Source of the DNA: Hungatella sp.
GTDB taxonomy: Bacteria; Bacillota; Clostridia; Lachnospirales; Lachnospiraceae
Direction of reading: 5' to 3'
Assembly: GCA_022796015.1 (NCBI GenBank)
Contig: JAAWHU010000030.1
Span: 1 to 37,001, forward strand
DNA: 37,001 nucleotides
Positions 23,774-32,412 of this stretch are shown here, in pieces. The notes beneath the pieces are model-generated. The model did no database searches. It had not been told where the DNA came from and was given only the letters and a program-made list of their open reading frames with translations. How positions within the stretch are numbered: the first letter of the stretch is position 1; the number at the start of each line of letters is the position of its first letter. A program made the position numbers and the translations under genes.

Positions 23774-23837
23774 TATACTGTTGTAATAAAGAGATGAAAA
23801 AGGCAGACCACGGGGGAACTGCCATAGGATTCATCCT
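23774..23837 (+). promoter_or_regulatory. Possible promoter and structured leader of the membrane-protein operon
   Basis: A -10-like TATACT (23774-23779) without a clear -35 would give a leader of about 75 nt. The leader contains two small stems, GGCAG/CTGCC (23802-23806/23819-23823) and AGGAT/ATCCT (23826-23830/23833-23837). I do not recognise a known riboswitch. Confidence 0.3.
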
Positions 23838-23860
23838 GGAGCCTGAGAGGAGTATGAGAG

Positions 23861-24547
23861 ATGAAAGGTAAGAGACGTCAATTAGTCATGGGTATCATAC
23901 TGGTATTTGCCGCTAATGTAATACTGGGTTTGGGGATTGCCCTTTTGCGGCTGTCCGGTTTCGGCACCGATCCCTATACCTGCATGAACCTTGGGATCAG
24001 CGGACGGCTGAATATGAACTTCGGCACCTATCAGATGCTTTTGAATGCCCTGCTGTTCATTCCTGTGTTTATTCTGGATAGAAGGAGCTTTGGGGTGGGA
24101 GCTCTGGTGAATATGTTCCTGTTAGGATATTTTGTGGAATTTTTTATGTATGTGTTCTCCTGTATGGGGATTACCATCGAAGGGCTGGCCGGCAGCCTTG
24201 GGATTCGGATTTTGGTGCTCTTTGCGGGAATCGGTGTAGTATGCTTTGGCATCGCCTTGTATTTGTTCTGCGATCTGGGTGCAGCGCCCTATGACCGCCT
24301 CAGCGTTATTGTGGAGACCTACTCCCATGGAAGGATTCCCTTCCGCTGGGCCAGAGTCTGTCTTGATATATTCAGCGCCGTGGTGGGGATTGCCATGGGG
24401 GCTGTAGTGGGAATCGGCACGGTGATCATCGCCTTTTTCACAGGCCCTGTAGTCAGTTTTTTTAGGGAGAGGGTCATCGAAAAAATGTTTGGAGATCTGA
24501 AAGGGCAGGCCTCAAATAGATCATGGCCAAGCCCACATAATATGTAA
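23861..24547 (+). CDS. YczE/YitT-like integral membrane protein
   Basis: Membrane protein of 228 aa with about five to six hydrophobic segments. The pattern ANVILGLGIALLRLSGFGTDPYTCMNLGIS and its internal counterpart GIALYLFCDLGAAPYDRLSVIV are typical of the YczE family (COG2364). The two similar halves suggest internal duplication. Function is not established; members have been linked loosely to secretion or transport. ATG 23861 follows AGAGGAG. It leads a likely operon with the esterase (13 nt downstream) and tag genes. Confidence 0.75.
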   Translation: MKGKRRQLVMGIILVFAANVILGLGIALLRLSGFGTDPYTCMNLGISGRLNMNFGTYQMLLNALLFIPVFILDRRSFGVGALVNMFLLGYFVEFFMYVFSCMGITIEGLAGSLGIRILVLFAGIGVVCFGIALYLFCDLGAAPYDRLSVIVETYSHGRIPFRWARVCLDIFSAVVGIAMGAVVGIGTVIIAFFTGPVVSFFRERVIEKMFGDLKGQASNRSWPSPHNM

Positions 24548-24560
24548 GGAGGATTTGGAT

Positions 24561-25361
24561 ATGGCTTTGATGCATGTGGACTTTTTTTCCGATGTGCTGG
24601 GAATGTGTGTGAATATGGATGTGATTATCCCTCAGCAGACAAAAGGGCAGATCGGTATGGAGGGCAGGGGAGGAGAGGGGCCCTATAAGACCATGTATCT
24701 TCTCCACGGTATGAGTGACGACCAGACCATCTGGCAGAGAAGGACTTCCATAGAACGGTATGTGAGCAGACTGGGGATTGCGGTGGTAATGCCCACCACC
24801 CATCTGGCATTTTATACGGATACTACCTACGGCATGAGGTACTGGACCTTTATCTCCCAGGAGCTGCCTGAGATCTGCCGGGAGTTCTTCCCGCGCATGT
24901 CCCGCGAAAGGGAGGATACCCTGGCAGCAGGACTGTCCATGGGAGGCTATGGAGCATGGAAGCTGGGCCTGGGCGCCAGTGAGACCTTCGGCGCAGCGGC
25001 CGCTCTGTCAGGGGGACTGGATATTGTGTCAGACAATTTCAGGCATATGAAGGGCGACAAGGCCCAGCTGTTTAACGGGATTTTCGGCAGCCTGGAACAG
25101 CTTAAGGGCTCGGACAATGATCTCTTTGCCTTGGCAGAGAAGCTGAAGGCATCCAAAAAGGAGCTTCCCAGGCTTTATGCGTGGTGCGGCACCGAGGATT
25201 TTCTCTATGAGGGCAATCTAAGGGCCTGGGAGCATGTGAGGAGCTTAGGATTTGATTTGACCTGCAAGGAGTCTACAGGAGATCACCAGTGGAAATACTG
25301 GGATGACAAGATTCAGGATGTGCTTCGCTGGTGGCTGGGGACTCAGGAGGATCTGTTATAA
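24561..25361 (+). CDS. Alpha/beta-hydrolase esterase (esterase D family)
   Basis: Serine esterase of 266 aa of the putative-esterase family (S-formylglutathione hydrolase/tributyrin esterase EstA type). The nucleophile is Ser126 in GLSMGGYG, with likely partners Asp213 in CGTEDFLY and His242 in GDHQWKYW; the oxyanion region is YLLHGMSDD. No signal peptide is seen, so it is cytosolic. ATG 24561 follows AAGGAGG, whose first bases overlap the preceding stop codon. An in-frame TTG at 24555 is too close to that site. Natural substrate is unknown; short-chain acyl esters are typical of the family. Confidence 0.88.
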   Translation: MALMHVDFFSDVLGMCVNMDVIIPQQTKGQIGMEGRGGEGPYKTMYLLHGMSDDQTIWQRRTSIERYVSRLGIAVVMPTTHLAFYTDTTYGMRYWTFISQELPEICREFFPRMSREREDTLAAGLSMGGYGAWKLGLGASETFGAAAALSGGLDIVSDNFRHMKGDKAQLFNGIFGSLEQLKGSDNDLFALAEKLKASKKELPRLYAWCGTEDFLYEGNLRAWEHVRSLGFDLTCKESTGDHQWKYWDDKIQDVLRWWLGTQEDLL

Positions 25362-25398
25362 AATTATTAGGAGCTTATAGGCAAAAGAGGAGTGTTCT

Positions 25399-25965
25399 AT
25401 GGAATGGGAAGATGGAAAGATAAGATGCTGGTGGGCGAATCCGAAGAACGAGAAGTATATCCGATACCATGATGAAGAGTGGGGGATCCCTGTTTATGAT
25501 GATCACAAGCTTTTTGAGATGCTCATATTGGAATCCTTTCAGGCAGGCTTGTCGTGGGAATGTGTGCTGAATAAGCGGGAAGCATTTCGGAAGGCTTTCG
25601 ATGATTTTGATCTGGAGAAGGTCTGCGGCTATGGGGAGGAGAAGCTTCAAAAGCTTAGGGAGAATCCGGAAATTATCCGCAATCAGTTAAAGATTCGGGC
25701 AGCTGTAACCAACGGGAAGATCTTTCGTGAGATTCAGAAGGAGTACGGAAGTTTTTCTAACTATGTGTGGCACTGGACTAAGGGAGAAGTGGTCTATGAG
25801 AAGGGGGAGAGCCGGTCTGAGCTTTCCGACAGAATGTCAGAGGATCTGAAACGGAGAGGCATGAAATTTGTGGGGACTACCATCATATATGCTTATCTCC
25901 AGGCGGTGGGAGTAATCTACTCCCATGATGAGGGGTGTTTTTTGGAGAAGAAGGAACAAGGGTAA
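25399..25965 (+). CDS. tag: DNA-3-methyladenine glycosylase I
   Basis: Base-excision repair enzyme of 188 aa that removes 3-methyladenine from alkylated DNA. The N-terminus IRCWWANPKNEKYIRYHDEEWGIPVYDDHKLFEMLILESFQAGLSW is diagnostic. Zinc-snap ligands would be Cys10, His24, His176 and Cys180, the last two in SHDEGC near the C-terminus, as in E. coli Tag. The C-terminal GMKFVGTTIIYAYLQAVGVI is also conserved. AGAGGAG precedes ATG 25399. It follows the esterase gene after 37 nt without a terminator. The base composition changes just after its stop codon. Confidence 0.93.
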   Translation: MEWEDGKIRCWWANPKNEKYIRYHDEEWGIPVYDDHKLFEMLILESFQAGLSWECVLNKREAFRKAFDDFDLEKVCGYGEEKLQKLRENPEIIRNQLKIRAAVTNGKIFREIQKEYGSFSNYVWHWTKGEVVYEKGESRSELSDRMSEDLKRRGMKFVGTTIIYAYLQAVGVIYSHDEGCFLEKKEQG

Positions 25966-25975
25966 GAGGAGCTCT

Positions 25976-26808
25976 ATGGAAGAAGAAAAAAGATATAAGG
26001 AAGCCTTAGAAACTGCGCAGGAAATAAATATTATTGAGAATGTAATGATACAGACTGTGATTACATAGATGTCATTTACATCCTTAATGAGCGGTCTCGA
26101 GAAAGGCGATTATGTAATACCAAGATTTCAAAGAATGTATCGCTGGAGTGAAACCCAGGCAGAAGAACTGGCGGTTTCTTTGGTGCGCGGGCTGCCGATT
26201 CCCCCTATTTACTGTTACCGCAACCGAGACCAGCAGATGGTTATTTTAGATGGGCAGCAGAGAATTCTAAGCCTGTATCTTTATTATATCGGTAAGTTTT
26301 TGAAGACTAAAAAAAATGCATTTATTGATCTGAAAATTCCCCTAAATGGCGTCTGCTATACAGCGGCAGTCAGAATGCAAAGATGAACAAAGAAAGCAAG
26401 GATGTGGAATTACTATTAAAAATGTGCGCATTTAAGTATTATGTAAAAGGGAATGGGGCAAAATTTACACTAGACCAGTATAAAGGGAAAGTAGGCATAT
26501 TGCTGGATGAATTTTCGGAAAAGGCCATGGATTTTGGCAGTGCTCAGATTGAAGAATACAGACATGCCCTGCTGTCTTTTATGGAATGCCTGGAAGGAAT
26601 CAGAGGAAGCAACAAGGACCTGGCGATGATTAGTCTGTTTGTGGTGTGGGACAGGCTTGACAATCAATTATATATTTCTAAGCAGAAGGTTGCTCGTATT
26701 GTGGAAAATGATGATTACCGCAGTACGATTTTGCAGGGAACAGCAAAACGTGAAAACATAGAAACACGGTTAGGGAGCGTTTATGAACAATTATCAAAAG
26801 ATGATTGA
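25976..26808 (+). pseudogene. Broken DUF262 (GmrSD N-domain-like) gene
   Basis: Remnant of one gene in three readable pieces. Piece 1 (25976-26065, 30 codons) ends at an in-frame TAG (26066-26068), directly followed in the same frame by ATG 26069. Piece 2 (26069-26386) carries the DUF262 landmarks GDYVIPRFQRMYRW and ILDGQQRILSLYLYY (the DGQQR motif). Piece 3 (26383-26808, overlapping as ATGA) reads SKDVELLLKMCAFKYYV onward. Its frame stays open upstream of ATG 26383 and reads PKWRLLYSGSQNAKM, so pieces 2 and 3 were one gene joined by an out-of-frame deletion near 26340. The central part of the fold is missing. DUF262 domains occur in GmrSD and SspE nucleases. The DNA is AT-richer than its neighbours. 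Confidence 0.75.
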
Positions 26809-27745
26809 TGAGATTACGGATATTGTCTGTAATAACGAGGCACAGAGAAAAAGTTATGTCTTAATCGGGGACAACTCTTCAGGTAAATCCGATATTCTGC
26901 GGAATGTGATTCAAAAAAGACTTGAAGGGGCAGTTTATTTTATTGACTCCGTAAACCGATCATTCAATACTGACTTAATCGAATTTGTAAGCAGATCCTA
27001 TGAAGCCATAAGGGCAGATTCTTTTTCTATTGTATCAGAAAGAATTGATCCCTTTTATTTTAATTTAAGAGACACCCTTAAGCCTGCCCCAGAGCAGTTA
27101 TTCCGCAGGTATCATGATGGAATTGAGAGGCTGTGCAAATCGTTTTTAGGTATAGATTTACAGATTAAGAGAGAAAATGTACAGATTGGTACGCCGGAAA
27201 ATAAGGTAATTATAGATGGAAATGAGGTAAAGCTTTCCAGCGGATACCAGGCTGCGGTGCGCCTTTTTTGTGAAATACTGTTTTTTGAAGAGGCTATGAA
27301 GAGAAAGGGATGGAACAGGGGGCTTGCCGTAATTGATGAAATAGACGAATATCTTTCCCCGAAATACAGTGCAGATATTTTAAATTTTCTCCAGAAAGAA
27401 TTTCCGGCAATGGATTTTCTGGTAACCACTCATTCTTTGGATCTGGTAAAGAATATCCATAACACAAACCTGATTATCTTGTATCATGATAAATATGAGA
27501 TATGGGGAGATGCCCAATTAGAAGGCGGCCGGCTGGCGGAGGATATCTTCACAAGCTTGTTTTTTGAAGATAAGATAATTCATAAGTCGGATAATGATGT
27601 GGTAGATGAAGAACTGAGGAGATTGCTGAACCTAAAAATTGCAGAGCTGTGGGATGAAAAGGCCCAAAGAGATTTGGATAAAATAGGTCTGGGGAAATTA
27701 AAGCCTCATCAGAAGATGATATACAGGCAGATTGAGGAGTGGTAA
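26783..27745 (+). CDS. SMC/ABC-like AAA ATPase of a defence-type cassette
   Basis: ATPase of 320 aa, apparently intact. Walker A is GDNSSGKS (residues about 29-36), a signature-like LSSGYQAAVRL lies near 152-162, and Walker B is LAVIDEIDEYLSP near 180-190. The switch His lies in VTTHSLDLVKN. This is the AAA_15/21 (OLD/RecF-like) class found in many anti-phage systems, including PtuA of Septu. No nuclease (TOPRIM) domain is visible. GGGAG precedes ATG 26783, and the gene overlaps the DUF262 remnant by 26 nt and precedes a broken HNH gene. Both neighbours are broken, so it may be a surviving fragment of an inactive system. It is AT-richer than flanking genes. Confidence 0.8.
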   Translation: MNNYQKMIDEITDIVCNNEAQRKSYVLIGDNSSGKSDILRNVIQKRLEGAVYFIDSVNRSFNTDLIEFVSRSYEAIRADSFSIVSERIDPFYFNLRDTLKPAPEQLFRRYHDGIERLCKSFLGIDLQIKRENVQIGTPENKVIIDGNEVKLSSGYQAAVRLFCEILFFEEAMKRKGWNRGLAVIDEIDEYLSPKYSADILNFLQKEFPAMDFLVTTHSLDLVKNIHNTNLIILYHDKYEIWGDAQLEGGRLAEDIFTSLFFEDKIIHKSDNDVVDEELRRLLNLKIAELWDEKAQRDLDKIGLGKLKPHQKMIYRQIEEW

Positions 27746-27749
27746 TAGG

Positions 27750-28404
27750 TTGGAAGATTATTTTACGGTGGATATCCCTGTATTTGTGCCGAAATATGAT
27801 GAAAATACCAAGTACGGGTGGAGTAAGTATAAAGATAATTTATGGGAAGTACTGAGGAAGACAACAGACGGATATTGTATGTATTGCTATGATTCCATAT
27901 GGATTAACGGACAGAGGCGAGGGCAGATTGAACACGGCATTGAGAAGGCAAATTCCAGACAATGAATGCAGAAAATATGATTGCAAGGAACCATGTGAAA
28001 AGTATAAGAAACTGCGCATGAGCTATATACGGAAGGGGAGAATCATGATACAGCCTTTCGGAACAAGAATGTGTGACCAGGGCAATGAACTGCGGATACA
28101 ATATGATCTTCTCAGCCACAAATATATTCCCAGTAAAAATCATGGGGAATACAGTGAGGAAGAGCTGGAGATCATAGAGGGACATATAAAACAATTCGGT
28201 CTTAACACCCCCGAGAGAAAAAACTACGAAATAGGAAGATACTGCAAAAATGTAATCAGCAGTGAATCTCTCATGAAGGGTGTGGAATATAATAATCTGA
28301 TTGTCAATCTATTTAGAGAAAAGCTGGCGGATTTAGATATGACGAAGGTTGTAAAAATATGTATGGTTGTATACAGTAATTCCTTTCAACAATTAGCTAC
28401 ATAA
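27750..28404 (+). pseudogene. Frameshifted HNH endonuclease gene
   Basis: Two frames hold one former gene. The first (27750-27965, TTG start 10 nt after GAGGAG) reads DGYCMYCYDSI and RGQIEHGIEK, the CxxC and EH...K half of a zinc-containing HNH nuclease, then stops. The second, in the +1 frame from about 27950 to 28404, reads IPDNECRKYDCKEPCEKY, RKGRIMIQPFGTRM and LLSHKYIPSKNHGEYSEEELEIIEGHI. The segment expected between them (Asn plus a second CxxC/N zinc knuckle) is absent, which suggests an out-of-frame deletion. The nuclease should be inactive. The ATPase plus HNH order resembles PtuA/PtuB (Septu). An ATG at 27889 opens the second frame but has no clear ribosome site. Confidence 0.7.
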
Positions 28405-28426
28405 AAGCGGACGAGGAAAGATATTA

Positions 28427-30127
28427 ATGACCCACTCACCCCCCAAAGTAAAAACCTTCAAGGAAAACTTAAAACGAACCTTTCTCACCCACTCCCTGGT
28501 TCCGGTGTTTGAACTGATGATCCTGGTGTTTGTCATGATCCTGGTGGTGGGCGGATATTTTATTGCCCACAAGAACCAGGAGACAGGAAAGTCCGTGGCC
28601 CAGGTTATGGAAGGTGCCATCGCCTGGTATGAAGGATTTTTAGAGGAGTTGTGCCAGATCCCGGATCTGGTGGATCCTGCCACCTCTCTCACTAAGAGGC
28701 AGAGAATCGTCAGCCTCCTTTACCGCTGCTCAGTGGAGTGTGGATACGAGGCAGAGCTTTTTATTCTTGACGAGGATGCCAATGTGTGTCTCAGCACGGA
28801 TGAGTCCATCACAGGGAGCCTGAAGGAGGAGAGGGAGAAGCGGTGGAAGATCCTTAAGAAGCTGGAGGAGGAGAAGGAACCCTCTGCCATCTCCTTTGCC
28901 GTAAATTCCGTGGGCAGCGACCGGAAGCTTTACATAGGAAGGAAGGCGGGGAGAGAAGGGGAGAAAACAGGGTATGTGATTCTGACTCTGGATTCCGGGG
29001 AATTTCTGGAACTTTTGTCGGGACATATCCAGAGAAATCTTGTGGTGGACGAAAACGGGTGGGTCTTTGCATCGGATACCTATAATTTTACGGATGCCGT
29101 AGGACGTCTTGATAAGGAAATGCCGGGCAAGGAAGGCTTCTTTACATACAGAGGCGGTTTTTACTATGTTACCAAAAGCCAGGTGGGGCCGGGAATCTTT
29201 ACGATAAGTACGGTAACGGATTTTTCAGACTCTGTTACCATTCTCACTTCCGTGTTTCTCACGGCTCTTCTTGTGTTTGCCATAGTCTTTGGTCTTGCGG
29301 TTATGAGCGCAGAGCACATGGCCTCCCGAAGCACGGCAGATATTATCACTATGAATGAGGCTTTAAAGCAGGTGGTGGCAGGGAACTTAGACGCTTATCT
29401 TGACATTAACAGCAGTACGGAATTTGAGAATATCGGGGCCTGTTACAATGAGATGCTGGACAGCTTAAAGCATCAGATTGCCGCCAACAGAGAATTGGCG
29501 GAGACTGTGGCTTATGCCCAGGTGAAGCAGCTGGAGTCCCAGTTTAACTCTCATTTTCTCTTTAACACCTTGGACAATATCCGGTTTATGTGCAAGATTG
29601 ATGGGGATATGGCGGAGTTTATGACCCTGTCCTTGTCAGAGCTTCTGCGGTATAACACCAGCAATGCCAATGAGAAGGTGACCGTTGAGGAGGACTTAAA
29701 GCATATCGGAACCTACCTGGATATTGTGAAGGTTCGGTTTGGAGACCGTTTCCGCTATGAGATCCAGGCGGAGGAGGAGATTATGGAGTGCCTTATGCCA
29801 AAGCTGCTCCTCCAGCCTATTATTGAAAATTCCATAAAGTACGGGTTTGGGGACAGGGAGAGCCTTTTCCTGCGAGTTCATGGATTTTTCGAGGAGGGCG
29901 TTCTCAAGTTTGTATGCCGGGACGACGGAGTGGGAATGAGCCGGGAGCTTTTGGAGCGGATCTGCCATAACCTGACCCTGCCGGAAAATGAAAGTCCTCA
30001 CCTGGGCCTTTATAATGTTCACCGGCGTCTTCGGCTGATGTATGGGGAGGAATACGGGATTGAGGTGGAGAATCGGGAAGGGGTGAGGATTCAGGTTTCA
30101 TTGCCCTGGGAGAGATCGGAGGGGTAG
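28427..30127 (+). CDS. YesM-type sensor histidine kinase
   Basis: Membrane sensor kinase of 566 aa. One helix lies at about 24-46, an extracellular sensor domain runs to about 265, a second helix spans about 272-295, and a HAMP-like linker follows. The His_kinase domain has phospho-acceptor His376 in FNSHFLFNTLDNIRF, and the ATPase domain has the N-box LLLQPIIENSIKYGFG near 463-476 and DDGVGM. These are YesM/LytS-like kinases that pair with AraC-type response regulators, and such a regulator follows after about 35 nt. GAGGAAAG precedes ATG 28427. The start lies only 22 nt after the broken HNH gene, so its promoter must lie inside or upstream of that remnant. Together with the downstream transporter it probably senses an external nutrient. 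Confidence 0.92.
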   Translation: MTHSPPKVKTFKENLKRTFLTHSLVPVFELMILVFVMILVVGGYFIAHKNQETGKSVAQVMEGAIAWYEGFLEELCQIPDLVDPATSLTKRQRIVSLLYRCSVECGYEAELFILDEDANVCLSTDESITGSLKEEREKRWKILKKLEEEKEPSAISFAVNSVGSDRKLYIGRKAGREGEKTGYVILTLDSGEFLELLSGHIQRNLVVDENGWVFASDTYNFTDAVGRLDKEMPGKEGFFTYRGGFYYVTKSQVGPGIFTISTVTDFSDSVTILTSVFLTALLVFAIVFGLAVMSAEHMASRSTADIITMNEALKQVVAGNLDAYLDINSSTEFENIGACYNEMLDSLKHQIAANRELAETVAYAQVKQLESQFNSHFLFNTLDNIRFMCKIDGDMAEFMTLSLSELLRYNTSNANEKVTVEEDLKHIGTYLDIVKVRFGDRFRYEIQAEEEIMECLMPKLLLQPIIENSIKYGFGDRESLFLRVHGFFEEGVLKFVCRDDGVGMSRELLERICHNLTLPENESPHLGLYNVHRRLRLMYGEEYGIEVENREGVRIQVSLPWERSEG

Positions 30128-30162
30128 GGAGCGTTTGCAGGTTATAGAGGGGAGGTATGAGC

Positions 30163-30918
30163 ATGCTGAGGGTTGTGGTGGTGGAGGACGAATATTATGT
30201 GCGCAAAGGCATTATCCAGACCTTTGATTGGAAAAGCCTGGAGTGTGAGATGGTGGGTGAGGCGGCCAACGGGCGGGAAGGCATCAGGGTTATTGAGGAG
30301 CTAAAGCCCGATGTGGTCATTGCGGATATTGAGATGCCTGTGGTGGATGGTATTGAAATGGTGAGAATCTTAAAAAGTAAGCAGTGCCAGGCCCAGTTTA
30401 TTTTTCTCACGGCCCATCAGAAGTTTACCTATGTTCACAGCGCCTTGAAGCTGGAGGCGGCGGACTATCTTTTAAAGCCCTTCCGCTATGACGAGCTGAA
30501 GGAGTGTATTAGAAAGGTAAGCCTGAAGCTGAACAAGCCTGTAAAAGAAGAGGGAGGGGCCCTGCTTCTTACGGAACAGGAGCCTCAGGCGGAAAACGAG
30601 TACATCAAGAAAGCCATAACCTATGTGAGAGACCACTATCAGGAGGAGGTAAAGGTGACGGATGTGGCGGAGTATCTGGGATTTTCCGAGGCTTATTTCT
30701 GCCGTCTCTTTAAGAAGGAGACAGGGTACACCTTCGGACAGTACCTGACCAATTACCGGATCCATGTGGCGGCAGGGCTTCTGGCTAACTTCCCCATGAA
30801 GGTGGGGGACACAGCGGCTCAGGTGGGATTTTCCGACAGCAATTATTTCAGTATGACGTTTAAGAAAATAATGGGACTTTCCCCCAGCGATTATCAGGAG
30901 GCTAAGGGGAGAGGGTAG
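30163..30918 (+). CDS. YesN-type response regulator with AraC DNA-binding domain
   Basis: Response regulator of 251 aa. The receiver domain (1-120) has the acidic VVVEDEYYVRKG start, phospho-acceptor Asp55 in VIADIEMPVVDG and a Lys in LLKPFRYDEL. The AraC-type double helix-turn-helix (about 145-245) reads VTDVAEYLGFSEAYFCRLFKKETGYTFGQYL and VGFSDSNYFSMTFKKIMGLSPSDY. ATG 30163 is chosen because GGGGAGG ends 7 nt upstream; ATG 30157 lies only 1 nt from that site. It is paired with the upstream kinase and probably activates the transporter operon that starts at 31101, where two direct repeats precede the promoter. Confidence 0.93.
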   Translation: MLRVVVVEDEYYVRKGIIQTFDWKSLECEMVGEAANGREGIRVIEELKPDVVIADIEMPVVDGIEMVRILKSKQCQAQFIFLTAHQKFTYVHSALKLEAADYLLKPFRYDELKECIRKVSLKLNKPVKEEGGALLLTEQEPQAENEYIKKAITYVRDHYQEEVKVTDVAEYLGFSEAYFCRLFKKETGYTFGQYLTNYRIHVAAGLLANFPMKVGDTAAQVGFSDSNYFSMTFKKIMGLSPSDYQEAKGRG

Positions 30919-30993
30919 CAATTCCAACGGTTTATTGGTGTGCTGCGGTCCTTCTTTTACAAACAAAAGTAGATGGCAGCCGGTTCCAAACAG

Positions 30994-31057
30994 GTCAAAA
31001 TATTCAAGGGAAATGTCAAGATTCTTAATTTGCACTGCCTCACATATCCTATAAAAT
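30994..31057 (+). promoter_or_regulatory. Transporter promoter with direct repeats for an AraC-type activator
   Basis: GTCAAAATATTC (30994-31005) and GTCAAGATTC (31015-31024) share GTCAA at a 21-bp spacing, two helical turns, ending just before the -35. The promoter is TTGCAC (31030-31035), 16 bp, TAAAAT (31052-31057). Two-repeat sites upstream of -35 are usual for AraC/YesN-type activators. Confidence 0.5.
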
Positions 31058-31100
31058 AGAGACAGCAGCTAATGTTAATCTATTATATGAGGAGGATATT

Positions 31101-32375
31101 ATGAGAAGGACAAAACGAGGATTGGCTATGGCTATGGCGGCTGCCATGACAGTACTTTTAAGTGCCTGCGGTTCTAAGGAGGCAGCTCCCACGACGGCGC
31201 CTGCCGAGACTACAGCGGCGGGACAGGAGACTAAGGCACCGGAGACCAAGGCTTTGGAGGGCGGGGACGCCAAGGCTCCTGAGACAGATGCGGCGCCCGG
31301 CGGCGATCTGAGCCTTGACGACCTGGTGAAAGCGGCTCAGGACGAGGCGGCGGCTCCAGGGGCGGGAACTTTCATGGTGTATGCACCTACAAGCCGTATT
31401 GCCAAGGCCCTGGATGCTTTTAAAGAGACCTACGGCATTGAAAGCGAGTATTACAATGAGAGTGGACAGGATCTGTATACCAAGCTGACTACAGAGCTGG
31501 AGGCAGGAACCAAGGATACGGCTGACGTAGTGCTGATGCAGGATTCTTATTTGTTCCAGACCCAGCTGGTGAATTATGATTATGTGACAAACTATGTGCC
31601 CGCTTACCTTGAGAAGGATATTATCAAGGAGGATCAGAATCCCCTTGTATGCTATTACTACAATAAGCTGTTTATCTACAACAATACAGACGGTTCATCA
31701 GGTATTACCAATATCTGGCAGCTGACAGAGGATGCCATGAGCGGAAAGCTGTTTATGAAAGATATCAGCAAGGAGTCGGTGAATAAGAACTTTTTAGCCA
31801 TGCTTACGGGAGATGAGTGGTCCGGTAAGATTGAAGCAGCCTACAAGAGCTACTATGGGAAGGATATCGAGCTTGATGAGGACTGTCCCAATGCAGGGTA
31901 TCAGTTTATTAAGGCTCTTCTTAAGAATGTAACCTTTGGTTCCGGTGACGGAGATATTGCCACAGAACTGTCCAATGGTCTCGGCGGCAACATGGGCCTC
32001 TTTGTATACTCCAAGCTCCGCGATGACAGCGTGGATCAGAACAAATTAAATGTAGTCGCTTACGGCGAGCCTCAGGCGGAAGGATTCTCCGGTTTCATGT
32101 ACCCTATGTACCTGCAGATGGTAAGCACCACAGACCGGCCTTACACCGCTCAGCTGTTTATCTATTTCCTGATGACAGAGGATGGGTTTAAGTCCGCATT
32201 CCAGACCAAGGCGGCAGACATCGGAACTTATTCCACCAATACCACCATATCACCCCTTGAGGGCGACAGAGAATTGACCTTCTGGAAGGACTGCCTGGTA
32301 ATCGAAGATCCCACATACCTTCCGGATGCATATGCAGGCGGGGTTCTGGATTTCATTACATACTGTACACAGTAA
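31101..32375 (+). CDS. 'Ferric-type' ABC substrate-binding lipoprotein
   Basis: Lipoprotein of 424 aa. Residues 1-23 are a lipoprotein signal with LSAC as lipobox, then a long Ala/Glu/Thr/Pro linker runs to about 85. The mature domain begins with TFMVYAPTSRIAKALDAFKETYGIESEYYNESGQDLYTKL. This belongs to the FbpA/AfuA/PotD-like cluster of binding proteins. GAGGAGG precedes ATG 31101. Its neighbours are a two-component system upstream and permease plus ATPase downstream. The family name suggests Fe3+, but members such as AfuA and HptA bind sugar phosphates and others bind 2-aminoethylphosphonate, so the ligand is open. Confidence 0.87.
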   Translation: MRRTKRGLAMAMAAAMTVLLSACGSKEAAPTTAPAETTAAGQETKAPETKALEGGDAKAPETDAAPGGDLSLDDLVKAAQDEAAAPGAGTFMVYAPTSRIAKALDAFKETYGIESEYYNESGQDLYTKLTTELEAGTKDTADVVLMQDSYLFQTQLVNYDYVTNYVPAYLEKDIIKEDQNPLVCYYYNKLFIYNNTDGSSGITNIWQLTEDAMSGKLFMKDISKESVNKNFLAMLTGDEWSGKIEAAYKSYYGKDIELDEDCPNAGYQFIKALLKNVTFGSGDGDIATELSNGLGGNMGLFVYSKLRDDSVDQNKLNVVAYGEPQAEGFSGFMYPMYLQMVSTTDRPYTAQLFIYFLMTEDGFKSAFQTKAADIGTYSTNTTISPLEGDRELTFWKDCLVIEDPTYLPDAYAGGVLDFITYCTQ

Positions 32376-32412
32376 GAGCTTATGTCTGATTCCAAGATAA
32401 AGGAGAAACCCT

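Noticed and set aside
26783-28404. Calling the ATPase-HNH pair an intact Septu system
   Set aside because: The HNH gene is frameshifted and lacks part of its zinc site, and an extra DUF262 gene is present.
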